DNA of 64,000 nt from Albugo candida (taxonomy: Eukaryota > Oomycota > Peronosporomycetes > Albuginales > Albuginaceae): assembly GCA_905220665.1 (NCBI GenBank), contig CAJNAR010000002.1, positions 186,001-250,000 of the forward strand, written 5' to 3'. The notes beneath the pieces were generated by a model that worked only from the letters and a program-made list of their open reading frames with translations, made no database searches and had not been told where the DNA came from. Each line of letters starts with the position of its first letter. Position 1 is the stretch's first letter. Below are positions 46,554-58,092 of the stretch, piece after piece. The translations under genes were made by a program, and so were the position numbers.

Positions 46554-48286
46554 TTATTTCTTTATCATCGAAAGATGGTTGGCGTCTTCGCGCAACGACT
46601 GCTTTCTGATATGTGTCATCTCTTGTGACGAAATAGCAGGCGAAAAGCGAATGTCCATGTAAAAATCATTTCTCACATTTTCTTTCCCGCATTTCTCGAG
46701 GATTGGATCCGAACGTTCACCAAGTTGCATATACACGTAATTGTGCTCAAGTGAAACCAGTAGCACGGAACGGTGTAGTGCGAGATCTTCAAGGCAGTCC
46801 CTTTTCAAATCCAACCAATTTACCAACGTCACCGCTTCTTCACTATCACGGGAATGTATGGGATTAAGGTCCGAATTTTCCGGTAAATACTTTTGAATAT
46901 ATTGGCACATCTTCCTCGAAAGCAAATTATAATAAGAACAACCTGAGGGCACCTTTGGGTTTGCGATACATGGTGCAAGTTTCGCCATATCGAATTTTTC
47001 CGGCATAGATAATAGAATTGTAGCACCAGTCATCTTTTGGATAGTTGTTTCATCTCCCAGCTCATGAATACATGTCATGCAATCCTTATATTCGTCCTTG
47101 TGATAGACTACGGCACATTCCCTGTGGGAGTATGGTATACCACGATTTATATATATATATCACTTGTTCTGATTGTGGTGGCTGCCAAGATGATATTTGG
47201 AACATCAATGACTGTGATATGTCGTAATGTTGAATATGGTACTTGTTGCAGACGACGGGATCAAGTTTGACTAGTGGTGTGTGCGTCTCGTCGTCGTCAA
47301 ACAGATAAAAGTATCGCACTATTCCATCTATGTGAAGAAGAACTGCTACACCCTTGAAGCTTTTGAGAAATATTTCCATGCACTGGGCAACTGTGCCGCA
47401 ATAATCAAATTTAAATGAAAAAGTTACACAGCGTGGCTCACTTGAAAACTTAATGGGATCCTTCGTGCCATGGGAAGAAGTCGGTGTGTTGTGTTTCACA
47501 CGCATTTGAGTGGAACGAGTGGGTTCTACAGAAGAAGTCGTGGGCTCTACATAAGAAGTCTGCACACTCAACTTTCGACATTCAGCAACGGGTACATATT
47601 TCGAAGAATCCACTGCAAGATCCAAATGCTGGCATGAACTATGTATTTCTTCAGGATGTTGGATGTTGGATGTTGGGTTGGGGATACAAAAGAATTATCG
47701 ACCGCGTAAGTAGACTGTCGGGTAATCCAACGGAATACTCCCTGATTACCGGCGAGCCGCTGGCTTCTTTCAAGCACGATCTGATTTGCGATGTCGCTTT
47801 CATAGGTTTTAGTGTGAAGCACATTGGATCTCTCTCTGCTGTTTCTTTTTCTTGAGTCTTCTTCAAATTTTCTAACTTCCACGGCTCAATCTCGCCTCTG
47901 GGCTTATCAGATGTCGATTTTGAGTCTTCGACCTCAAATTCACCACAAACCTTGAGCATGGCGCACTTACTGTGTATTCCCATAAACGCAAAATCCGAAC
48001 CGGTCACCATATACTGGGCTATTGGATAAGCGGGTTGCGCTAGATCCTCGACTTTTTGAGAAGAGGACTTGGGTACATCTAGCTCGTTTGCACCATTGAT
48101 GTAACGAGTGGCGCGCATGGCACCAGCGACTCTCAGGATACAATCATGGCATTTAATGACAACCTTGTAGGGAACATTTTTTCGCTTCAGTGTCAACAAT
48201 TGTGTCTTGAGCTTGCAACATGAGCGTTAGAAGACGCACAGAATACAGCATAGAAAGAAGACGAGCGGTATTCGAGCGTACAGCAT
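46554..48286 (-). pseudogene. CCG-family secreted protein, copy 2 (three breaks)
   Basis: ATG at 48,286; the signal peptide (MLYARIPLVFFLCCILCVF) is cut by a TAA at 48,227-48,229, where copy 4 has Gln. The CX2CX5G signature follows (CHDCILRVAG). A triplicated 7-bp unit (GATGTTG on the plus strand, 47,655-47,675) shifts the frame, and a (TA)n run at 47,147-47,160 shifts it back out of phase before the last segment (47,078-46,554). So two of three lesions are microsatellite expansions. The segment between CCG and VTGSDFAF differs from copy 1 in length and sequence (here with NELDVPKSSSQKVEDLAQPA), while both flanks of it are conserved. Confidence 0.85.
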
Positions 48287-48613
48287 CTTGACTTTTCGTT
48301 AATGAGTGAAGGCTAACCATCTGAATGTAGCGATTGGAAGAGTGGGACCATAGAAGAGTTTCCTCCAATCGACTTGTTCATACTGATTTCCGGCACAAAT
48401 CGAACAAAGGATACAACGTGTAAGATTGTGATTGGCTTATAATTGCTGAAGGAGGATTCAATCGTACAGCCTGACTGAGGCTTTTCAAAAGCTTCTGACA
48501 AATAATACCCTTTCTTGTTTGGTATTATCATATATTGACAAATGTATCTTGGAGGTAATGCTCTGTTTTTTCTGCTACCTTACCATGACAACCTGCGATA
48601 TCCTATATTTCTC

Positions 48614-50505
48614 ATGATAGCGCTTGTCATCGACTTCGCTATCGGAAGACAAGTAAGCTTAGAACAGACGAGAATGAAGTTGTACATTAGAGGTACTGTC
48701 TGAGGGTGAGATGGAATACCTGCACATCTCTATCGGCATTTTCAAATCGTGTCAATCAATAGCGTGGACAACAACAACTTAGACACAGTTACATTCAGTG
48801 GATACACTATTTTGCAATAGGCGACGCAACAATAGAATTAAACGCCGACGACCGCATACCACAAATAGAGCGAAGACAGGTGCTTTACAAGTTTGATAAA
48901 TTGGATATGAGGCAGTTGCATCGAGACTTAGACCCCACATCGCATTTTGAACCCGAGAAAAGCTATGCGATATCACAGGTAATGTTGGATTGGACTCCAA
49001 TCTAACCACTTGGTGTGAACCACACAACTTAGGGAACGATCACCTTTAAAATACTCGGCGTGATGCGATTCCCTGCAAATGAGAACATTGTGTTCACGAT
49101 ATTTGGTACTTGTGATCGCATGCATGAGAAGCAGAGTAGCAAAGAGTTGCTCAGTCTCTTTCAAGTGTGTTCCCAAATGCTCAGAAAAGCTCCGTGTTGG
49201 TGTTGAGAAATGCATCTACTTGATGAGGAAATGCTTCAGCTTTATGACAAACCAATAGCTCGGTGATTATGTTGCACTTACAGCAACACTGGAATTGCGG
49301 AAGACAACGGGGCTTAAAGGGACTTAATATGTCACAGAATGCTCAAGTCTCTGCTTAATGTGCTGTTGTATGAAATTACGAGCACATCAGTTGCAAGCTG
49401 TTCAGCATGAAGAAGTATGCAAATGCAACGACGCGGGTCTTCTGTTTGACGTAATGGGCCCTACCTCAGGAACAGGTTTGAGATTGGCAGAATTGGCGTG
49501 ATTCATTGTTTGTACCCTGTAGCAAGTCTTCAAAGCGCAAACACGAGAGAATTTATAACCCGCCACACTTCGGATCTAAACACAGCCTTGAAGCTTTGTG
49601 AACTAAGACAATTTGGTTTCATCCACTCAACTCATTTTAGAAACCGACCATTTTTGTTATTGAAGTAAGTGCCTTTAATGGCCAGTAATGCTCGTCAGCC
49701 AATTGCGAAGACGCACAAATCTCAGTGATAGTAGCCCTGTCTCTTCATTCAAAGGAGCGAACCGTTAAAGAATGTTTACTTGTATGGATTGAATGGTATC
49801 AAATACTCTCAGAAAGTTTAGTGAATGGAGAGATCGCCCATACAATATGAAGGCACATCAACTGTTCTTCTGTAACATCAAACGAAATAAGATGAAGCAC
49901 AGATTCCTACGAAAACAAACCGATAAATTCTTCTGATACTGTAACACCGTGATGAGCTTACCACGTGCTGATATGCTGCTTCAAATATCTGTAATTTGTG
50001 TCCAATATCGCGAAATGTCTCTGAATCCTCTTTTATTGTATCAAATGTGCTTATTGCTTTGTGCACTAAACCGTGCATTTGTAAATACACACTACAATCC
50101 TCTCAATACCTTCCTACCGTTAATTCGACTGTTTTCGTAAGTGACATACATCTCGTACAAAATTTGCTGAAACTTTTTCTTTCTTAATAAAATCTGAGAA
50201 AAAATGTCTTCAATGTGCATTGCGTTCATTTCCTCGTTTGAAAAAAGATCCTGAAACGAGCGATGCCCAAATCCCGTAGGAATGCGCTCATAGAGGTCTT
50301 GAACGAGTTTGGTCTCTGTAGAAGTTTCCTTTTGACTGTTCTTCAATGCAGCTGTGAGATTTTGATGTCCATTTTGGAATGCTTCTATCAAAGAGAGCGT
50401 TTCACGCTCTAAAGCCGTCCATTGCTGCTCAAGTTTCGACCATGCCGTGCGTATATTGCTAACAGCTTTAGTGGTTCTGAGTGTTGATGATGGTGTAGAC
50501 CACAT
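48614..50505 (-). pseudogene. Coiled-coil hypothetical gene in block B, left arm (degraded 3' part)
   Basis: An ATG at 50,505 opens MWSTPSSTLRTTKAVSNIRT, followed by heptad-rich sequence (WSKLEQQWTALERETLSLIE) and FSNEEMNAMHIEDIFSQILL, to 50,092. Downstream a coding frame resumes near 50,085 (KAISTFDTIKEDSETFRDIG) and continues across a 55-bp intron (GTAAGCTCATC...TTTCGTAG) into ESVLHLISFDVTEEQLMCLH. The step between the first two frames lacks normal splice sites. Further 3', coding-like pieces (49,215-48,779) are in mixed frames. No family recognised. It is divergent from the glucanase, 1.1 kb away. Confidence 0.5.
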
Positions 50506-51583
50506 TGGACACGAACGGTCATGCTGGAGATTCTAATATTACATGTACTGTAGTTAGTAATCTAACATGCATCAACCACAATAAAAGGACATTTCTTAGG
50601 CTTGGTTAATGACTCGCTAACAAGTATTCGGCGTTGACGAAAGACTTTTGATGCGATAATTTGTAGCTGTGTGCTATTACATTTTCCGTATCGCATGTCA
50701 CATTGATTAAATATTGTTTTCGGATGAAAGTGAATGCAGTTTTTCTGTCATTTGGAGTTAAACAGCTTCCCTAAGCAAATGCACACATTTTGTTGTACGA
50801 CCTATAAAATTATTATCAGACTCTCCGACTCATACAACAGAATGCATTTCTTTTTTAGCATCAACTTATTTGGAGGCGAGTCGCAGCTGTGATTGACACT
50901 CTTCGGACGCATTACCTTCCACTTATAAGTACTCTTTTACACAGACACTCTGAAGGACGACACATCACATGTCATTCCGCATATACAAAATGAATTATAC
51001 ATTGCATTTGCGTTCTCAAATTCCGCAGCTATAGATACAAAAATATCTGCCTATCGAATCATTTAGCAATTACTTACCAAAGCTTTACACCCTCTAAGCC
51101 TCAAAAAGAAATCATACCTTGACATCCTATCCCTATAAATGTCACCTGTAAAGGGCTTTCCTTTCTACAGAGGCAGCATGCGAATTACGATCTTCTCCTT
51201 TCTTCTATCAGCTTCAAGTATCGCACGCAAAAGTGTTATGCCATTCAGTTAAGTCAATACGCAATGTATATAGCTTTTTCGACATTTTCAACGCAAAACG
51301 GGAGAAGAACTACAAAACTTTGCTCCTCGCTATATCTTTTTTGAATCTCTTTTACGATCTAGAACATTACACAAAGTCATAGAGCACGTGCTACCCATTT
51401 TCGAATAGATCATATTTGTAATTACTTCGTTCGAATCGCATCCCTATCCTGGGATATTACAAATCTAGCCATCAGACAATAGCATTCGAAAAGTCTTTTA
51501 CACAAAACAGAAACTTCTTTTTTCTCGATCTCATATTTGATCCATCCTTATCCCTCCTTCTACTTTCCCTATCAGCCTTTCAT
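50283..51583. repeat. Block B identical tract, left arm (glucanase upstream region)
   Basis: Matches the reverse complement of 59,946-61,246. Both intervals are exactly 1,301 bp and I found no difference in the segments I compared end to end. It runs from 25 bp before the glucanase ATG back through the first 75 codons of the coiled-coil gene, so the full intergenic region is duplicated. Confidence 0.9.
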
Positions 51584-51608
51584 TTCAAAAGTTTCCCGTC
51601 AAAGCACA

Positions 51609-53663
51609 ATGATTCGCGAATTCAACGTTTTCGCGCTTTTTTGTGGCGTTTTTGCGGTTCATTCGCTCGCCGATCCTGCCGTTCCGCCCGCTGAGTCCGT
51701 TAAGGACGCGAAATGGTACTGGGAACACGAAGAAACTCGCTTCCAAGACAACAGTCCGCTGTTCAAAACCTTCACTCCGAACGACAACAACAAAACGTGC
51801 ACGAACGACATTCACGCGACACCATTCAATTTACAAGTTCGGGGAGTGAATTTGGGCGGCTTACTAGTCCTTGAACCGTGGATCACACCGACGTTATTCT
51901 ACCAGTTTCTAAGCACGCAGGAGCGGTTCGGTGATAAGGCTCCAGAAAAAACCGCATTGGACACGTATACATTCTGTACGGCGTTGGGAAAAGAAGAAGC
52001 GAATCGTCAATTGCGAATTCATTGGGCTAATTGGGTCACTGAAGATGATTTCATCCAATTACAGAAAGCTGGTGTCAATTCCGTTCGTATTCCCATCGGC
52101 GACTATATGTTTGTGCCATATGAGCCGTACATTGGGTGCATCGATGGCGCTGTAGAAGTTCTTGACCGTTTGCTGGACTTAGCGCTTAAGTACGGGATGT
52201 CAGTATTGTTGGACGTGCACACGCAAATTGACTCTCAGAACGGGTTTGATAATAGCGGGCAAGCTTCAGCTGTCAAATGGACATCGCTGGCTAGTACCGA
52301 AGGCGTTCATTCGACGACATTTGAGCATTGGCCGATCCGAAATGCCAATTGGGTCGGAACGTTCGATACCGAACATAACAATTATTCCAGTATCAATTAC
52401 GCAAACTTGAACCACTCCTTGGAAGTAGTGACCATCATTGTGGAACGGTACGCTTCTCATCTCGCGGTTATGGGGCTTGAACCGGTTAATGAACCGTGGG
52501 AATTGACGCCGGTTGCAATTTTGAAGGAGTTTTATTGGAAATCATATAAAAGAGTCAAAGCGTTGGCACCCAGCTGGAAATTCATCATGCACGATTCCTT
52601 CCGATTCGCCGTCGATTTATGGTCGGGATACATGAAAGGCTGCCCGGAAGTTGCGTTGGACACACACATTTACCAAGCTTGGATGTCTCCGGGAACCAAA
52701 GCTGATTTCTTCTCCAACGCGTGTCAGCAAAAGTATACGATCACCACGATGGAAGACAAATTCATGCCCGTGATTGTCGGCGAATGGTCAGTGGCCACCG
52801 ACAATTGCGCAATGTGGCTGAACGGCTTCAATGATAATCTTCCAGGTTACCCCAAGGTCGTATGTAAGTTGCAGGAATGTCCCGCGGAAAGCACCTACTT
52901 GGGAAATGGATTTCCCGGAACTCCTTTGGATCTGAATAAACCAATTCAAGGACCATATGGAACCGGTACTTCTGGACCTTCATTTGGGTTGTGTCCTGTA
53001 ACAAGTGACAACGCCTTCCATCAAAAAGACGATGATCACTTGACACTACGTCTTCTTCGTAAAAAGCTGAATGCGTGGTCTTTCGGTCACGGATGGTACT
53101 TTTGGAACTTTAAAACTGAATTGGATTATAAATGGAGTTTCTTGGCTCTGTTCGAACGTGGTTTCTTGCCGAAGAATGTTTCCAATTTTGCTGATGATGA
53201 AGGAATTCTCGATGCTTGTCAAATTGAGGATCAAGGTGATTTTATCTGTCGTGCGAAGCGTGGTGTGAAAAAGTTCGAGCTTAAGAATGGTCTCACATAT
53301 GCATGCAATGCGCCTGGAATGGATTGTACCAACTTGAACAAGACGTATCTGACGCTATTGGAGCAATGTGACTGGGCTTTCAACGCGTATTGGCATCAGC
53401 ATCGTCGTGAAGGAGCGACATGTGACTTCGGCGGAGCTGCTCATCTTTTGACCATCGACACCCCCTTGCCACCAGCCGCCAAGAAGGTTGTCAATATGTC
53501 GACTTCTTCATCGATTGCGACTTCTGTGGAGCACAAAAGCACAAGTGTGATCATCCTTGTTGCGGTGGCATGTGCCGTGGTGATTCTGGCAGCTGGAATC
53601 ATCTTCCGTTGGCGTCAAAATCGACTCCGACGCGAGCAGTACGCTCCTATCGGTCGAAATTAA
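51609..53663 (+). CDS. Secreted, membrane-anchored GH5 exo-1,3-beta-glucanase with X8/CBM43-like domain
   Basis: Intronless, 684 residues; ATG at 51,609 (MIREFNVFALFCGVFAVHSL, a signal peptide). The GH5 catalytic domain covers about residues 70-500. VRGVNLGGLLVLEPW is the exo-1,3-beta-glucanase N-terminal block, E295 in GLEPVNEPW is the acid/base, and E392 in IVGEWSVA is the nucleophile. Residues about 538-625 resemble an X8/CBM43 glucan-binding domain (WAFNAYWHQHRREGATCDFG with paired cysteines). A Ser/Thr-rich stretch, a membrane span (VIILVAVACAVVILAAGII) and a basic tail complete it. It probably trims beta-1,3-glucan of the oomycete wall at the cell surface. It sits in the centre of the inverted duplication, and its promoter is copied at 59,946-61,246 without the gene. 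Confidence 0.93.
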   Translation: MIREFNVFALFCGVFAVHSLADPAVPPAESVKDAKWYWEHEETRFQDNSPLFKTFTPNDNNKTCTNDIHATPFNLQVRGVNLGGLLVLEPWITPTLFYQFLSTQERFGDKAPEKTALDTYTFCTALGKEEANRQLRIHWANWVTEDDFIQLQKAGVNSVRIPIGDYMFVPYEPYIGCIDGAVEVLDRLLDLALKYGMSVLLDVHTQIDSQNGFDNSGQASAVKWTSLASTEGVHSTTFEHWPIRNANWVGTFDTEHNNYSSINYANLNHSLEVVTIIVERYASHLAVMGLEPVNEPWELTPVAILKEFYWKSYKRVKALAPSWKFIMHDSFRFAVDLWSGYMKGCPEVALDTHIYQAWMSPGTKADFFSNACQQKYTITTMEDKFMPVIVGEWSVATDNCAMWLNGFNDNLPGYPKVVCKLQECPAESTYLGNGFPGTPLDLNKPIQGPYGTGTSGPSFGLCPVTSDNAFHQKDDDHLTLRLLRKKLNAWSFGHGWYFWNFKTELDYKWSFLALFERGFLPKNVSNFADDEGILDACQIEDQGDFICRAKRGVKKFELKNGLTYACNAPGMDCTNLNKTYLTLLEQCDWAFNAYWHQHRREGATCDFGGAAHLLTIDTPLPPAAKKVVNMSTSSSIATSVEHKSTSVIILVAVACAVVILAAGIIFRWRQNRLRREQYAPIGRN

Positions 53664-53732
53664 TGGAAGATGAAAGTCGTCGCTGATTGCTCATAATTCA
53701 CTGAATTTCTTGTCCATTTTTTACCACTTATG

Positions 53733-54446
53733 TTACAGGAAATCGACCTGCGCGTATGATTGGGGCAAATTCGCTGACATTTTCTCGATGAATTCATTGA
53801 CGGATAAGCGTCGTGCAGGTTCATTTTCTTGACTTTCTAGACAGTTTGTGACTTTTTCGACAATGTGTTGAGTTCCACGAAACTTTTGCAATTTGTCGAT
53901 GAGATCGAGCACTAAGAATTGAGAAATGAGACATGTGCGGACGGAGAGGAAGTACTTACTTGAAATTGAACTGGTTTCATCGATGACACAAACGAGGAAT
54001 ATCGCAATGTGGAAGAGCTGATCGAACGCGAGGCCTTCGGAATCGCATAGATTTCTACTGCAACCGGTACGAAACTCTTCCCAATCGATGACGCCGTCTA
54101 AATTGTCATCGAATTCCCAAAGAAGCCATTTTATGTGTGAAGTAGAGATCTTCTTGCGAATTGCTTTGAAAAATGCTTTCATATCGAGGGGAGAGATGAC
54201 CTGAGGTGTTTGTGCGGTCTTTTTTGGCTCAGAATGTGAGACCGCTTCCATAATTTCATGGTGTGATTGCTGAGCTGTTTGCATTCGACGTAATGTGGCG
54301 ATAGAATGAGGAATAACCGAATCCGTCAGTGGAGGTGTGTGTGCGCGTATATTATCCCGTATGCTGCTACTGCTCGCATAGTGACATAAATGCTCAAACA
54401 CTCGAAGCAGCGCATTTTCAAGATCAGGATGCACAGTAGTCGCCAT
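53733..54446 (-). CDS. EF-hand calcium-binding protein
   Basis: Two exons (54,446-53,960 and 53,911-53,733) around a 48-bp GTAAGT...TTAG intron, 221 residues; the intron is also open in frame, so retention would add 16 residues. One good EF-hand loop, DDNLDGVIDWEEF, follows helix HIKWLLWEF. A second, degenerate hand may precede it (LDMKAFFKAIRKKIS). C-terminal helices (LDLIDKLQKFRG, LSVNEFIEKM) have no loop residues. Calcium binding is supported by the loop; the cellular role is not. It is convergent with the glucanase gene, with 69 bp between their ends. Confidence 0.8.
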   Translation of the reverse strand: MATTVHPDLENALLRVFEHLCHYASSSSIRDNIRAHTPPLTDSVIPHSIATLRRMQTAQQSHHEIMEAVSHSEPKKTAQTPQVISPLDMKAFFKAIRKKISTSHIKWLLWEFDDNLDGVIDWEEFRTGCSRNLCDSEGLAFDQLFHIAIFLVCVIDETSSISSKYFLSVRTCLISQFLVLDLIDKLQKFRGTQHIVEKVTNCLESQENEPARRLSVNEFIEKMSANLPQSYAQVDFL

Positions 54447-54524
54447 GCAGTGTGGTACACCTTAAGTCATGGCAGACTTGATGCAGACACTGTAGTGAAA
54501 TTAGGCGCGCAATCTCATTCGCTC

Positions 54525-57500
54525 CATTTAACACACTTAAAAGCCAACAATGCAAAATATAAAATGGAGAAACCGTTTTAACCTTCGTGCTGAGCCTTTA
54601 CGCATGGGTTGAGTATCTAATAGAAGCTCGTCTATGCATAGCTTACAGAGGCTGTACATCTATTTTCTGCCTAGATAGCGAGGAATACTTGATCACTTTA
54701 GCAAGCATAACATCAGTCATTGCAATTCGATGGCTGGAATGTTTGCTCGGCCAACCTCTTAAGCCACATCATTTTGGGGATTCGTCATTTGAGATATGGA
54801 AATCTGACCAACTCGATGCGGTGTGATATTACACTAATGGAAGGTTGGATTAGTAGTACGAGACTGCAATCACAAAACTATTCATATCGGAAGATTTCGA
54901 AATGTTCGAAAAGCACTTTGTCAATCTCAATCTGTTGTATTGCATAGGACAATGCATGTGCCGTTACTAAGCTGTGTCATCGCTGCCTACAAAGCGCTGT
55001 CTTGATCTGTATACAGTGACGGGCTGCCTGGTTTTACGCACATAAATTTATGTCGAGGCCGACATACGGCTTTCGGATCGCAATGTACGACCGATTGGAT
55101 GCATGCCTTGTTCCAGATCATGTTTTGTCGAGCTTTTGAGGAGGAGTTCTGGTATATCATGTTGGTCATTCCCACCTATGAACTTCTCCATATGTTGTTG
55201 AGCGCCCTCCCCAAGCAAAAAGTGCGCGTTCAGTAGGCTCACTAAGTTCACGACTTTGGATATATCGATAGTCGGGTTGATGCGATCAAGCTGCGTGGGA
55301 ACGTATTTCCACGAGTAAAAGCGTCTGGAACAGAGTTCGATAAGGTTGTAGAATGGTTAGCGTAGTGTGCTGAGCACATCACAGGATTTGTTTGAGAAGT
55401 AGATACACGGAGCTCAGAATTCAAATTAGCTGAAATCGTATGGGTAGAAATTGCTACTACGATGCATGATCTTGCTGAATGTACGTCAAAACGCTGAAGA
55501 AAACGTGACATTGAAAATAAGATCATCATCAAGAGAATCAGAATTCTTTTCGTGGGATTTTCACTGGTTGACCACTTGGAATTTTCCAAAGAGGAATTCG
55601 GTTTTGCGAAACTTTCGACATGGCTCCTCGATGCGATAGCATGATAAGGCCGACCTTGCAGATCCCGCTTCTGGAATGATCTGGCGGAAATACAATGATC
55701 AGATTAAAGAAACCCGATGAAAATTCAACCTGGCCTTGACGCCAGTGGACGTTGGGTAGACATGTCTCTTCTCAACTTCACCTGCATGGGAGCAACGCCG
55801 AGGATAATAGTCGGACCGCAAGTTTGTAACCTGTATGATCCCATGGGACCAGTGCGAGAATGCTTTACTTATACATAGTCCGCGTTGAATAGAATTTGAT
55901 AGAATCAAGCTAGTCAAGCTCTGTAAGATGATTTGCAGCTAAGTGCATGATCAACATATTTCGAATATCTCATACTTTATTCACGTGAACAAGTGTCTGA
56001 CAGAGCTTGTCCTGCTATTTATCGGCACACAAAAAAATACTCTTGCCCGCTCACACGTAATAGGAAGTGAATAAAGCCGGTGTTTTCAACGTTATTTCTT
56101 ACCAGACTCATAAATCGTTGGCATTCGTGCCAGAGAGCTTTTTTTAAGAACCTCAGCACGACAGAAGAACACTTTTCATGAAATACCTGACGACAAATAA
56201 ACTCTGAACGACGCAAAGCTTTTTATAGATAATTGTATGCGTCGGTAGATATATCTACTACGATAACAGCGAGCTTCAGGGTCCCTACCAGCCCAAAACG
56301 GAATAAATATGATGTACGAACTAAAAACTTGCATCTAAAAAAGCTGTGCATCAATTGAACATTGCTACCAAGTACAAGCTCCATTGGATCTACTTTCAAT
56401 GTATCGAGTGATTGCTGCGCACACAATGTTGGTGAATGTGTAACATAAGCACCCAATAATATCGTCAAGTGTGTCGACAATTCCCCATCGAGCGAGAAGT
56501 TGAATTAATGTGTTTATGGTGCAGATCACCGTCAGAACTATAAAATGCTTTTATCTGAGTGACTAAAGCCTCTGCTTTCATTGAGTTGAATTCCAGTTGG
56601 GTTTTCATTATATCAAAGTACACGACATCTTTGGTAGAAAGCATTGTATAGAGATCCAGTCAAAAGAATTACTAGGTGATTGAACAACGTCGGTATCACA
56701 TATTTGCTTCCCAAGAAAAGCTATCGTATCGAATGCTCCAATGCAATGGCACACAGAGTTAACGCGTACGGCGGTGGTAAAGACTGCTTCTTCAGCGACA
56801 ATCTTGGATATATTTCTCGACATGACATATCACACACCCAGACGTGAGATGTATGTCATGAGGGATCTAGAGAGAGCGAAGTGTACTATAGCCAAAAATG
56901 GGACTGGCACTGTCTTCTTTATGCACGTTCCATTACAAAGTCTTCCAAAGCAAAAACGTCTCGCCTTGGAAATTAATGACAGATTTACGATTTGACGCAA
57001 TGGATATCCTTGGCAATAAATAAGTGTCGAGACGAGACGGATTGCATTCAATATTTTGGAACCTCTTATATCCGGCCAGAAGAAGACTAGCTCTTGTTTT
57101 CTACTTTTCTATGAAGATAACGTTCATGGTAGTTCGATGAACGAAGTCATTGATATCTCAGTAGTTGAGAGATTTGCGAGTTGGAAAAAATCCAAAAACG
57201 AGTCATTTCGTCTTGCTTTGATAGATGGCACAAGTAAGTGCGTTTCTAATAAAACTTCCGAGATTTCTTCCGAAAGATAGTGACCTTGTTGCAAGTTTAT
57301 AGGATATTGCATTCAGCTGAAGACTGTAGTGATCGTACAAAACGATAACAAGGAGACGCGGTGCTGCAGATGGATATTGAAAGCTGATCCAGTGTTACGT
57401 GACTTTTACACACGACCGACAAAAGCTCACTGTAAGCCATCTCTTTCTGTATCGTAGCAGGGCAGCTAGTTTTATCACACATGTGATATAGTTCTGTCGA

Positions 57501-57757
57501 GCTGAAGAGAATATTTCATAAATGCAAAAAAGCGGTCAAAACATTGCCAAAGTTTCTGAGGTCGCACTTCGTATGCATTATCCTTCGACATACAACCCGT
57601 CAGAATGTTATCGTTGATGCCTCAAAGTTTGAGCCTTACTGATGCTGGATGTTACCCAACTATTGCTATTTCCAAATTGGGTATACCACGCAGCGTATTT
57701 TTTGTTTGTTGAAGGTACAAGGACGCAAGAACTCTCATTATCACTAGAAGAGAGGTG
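54525..57757 (+). repeat. Duplicated block A, right arm, with a decayed gene
   Basis: Reverse complement of 43,137-45,930; the junction with unique DNA lies about 80 bp upstream of the EF-hand ATG. On the plus strand, coding-like pieces occur in mixed frames: CIAYRGCTSIFCLDSEEYLI (54,640), DMTYHTPRREMYVMRDLERA (56,820), AKNGTGTVFFMHVPLQSLPK (56,890), and SVVERFASWKKSKNESFRLA (57,160). They are in the same direction as CCG copy 3 and look like one ancient gene broken many times. I do not recognise the family. Confidence 0.7.
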
Positions 57758-58092
57758 ATAAATATAGGATTTTGCAGGTTGTAATGGTAAGACAGCTGAG
57801 GAAGCAGGGGATTACTGTTCCACGAAAAGAGATACAATTATGGATACAAATCAATACAAAACAAGAAAGGGTATTATTTGTCAGAAGCTGTCGAAAAGCC
57901 TCCGTCAGGCTGTACGATTGGATCCTTATTCAGCAATTCTTAGCCAGTCACAATCTTACACGTTGTATCCTTTGTTCGATTTGTGCCGGAAAGCAGTATG
58001 AACAAGTCGATTGGAGGAAACTCTGCTATGGTTCCACTCTTCCAATCGCTACATTCAGATGGCTGGCCTTCACTCATTAAGCAAAAGTCAAG

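Noticed and set aside
51537..51608. N-terminal extension of the glucanase
   Set aside because: The frame is open upstream from 51,537, but that position is TTG, not ATG. The ATG at 51,609 directly gives a signal peptide.
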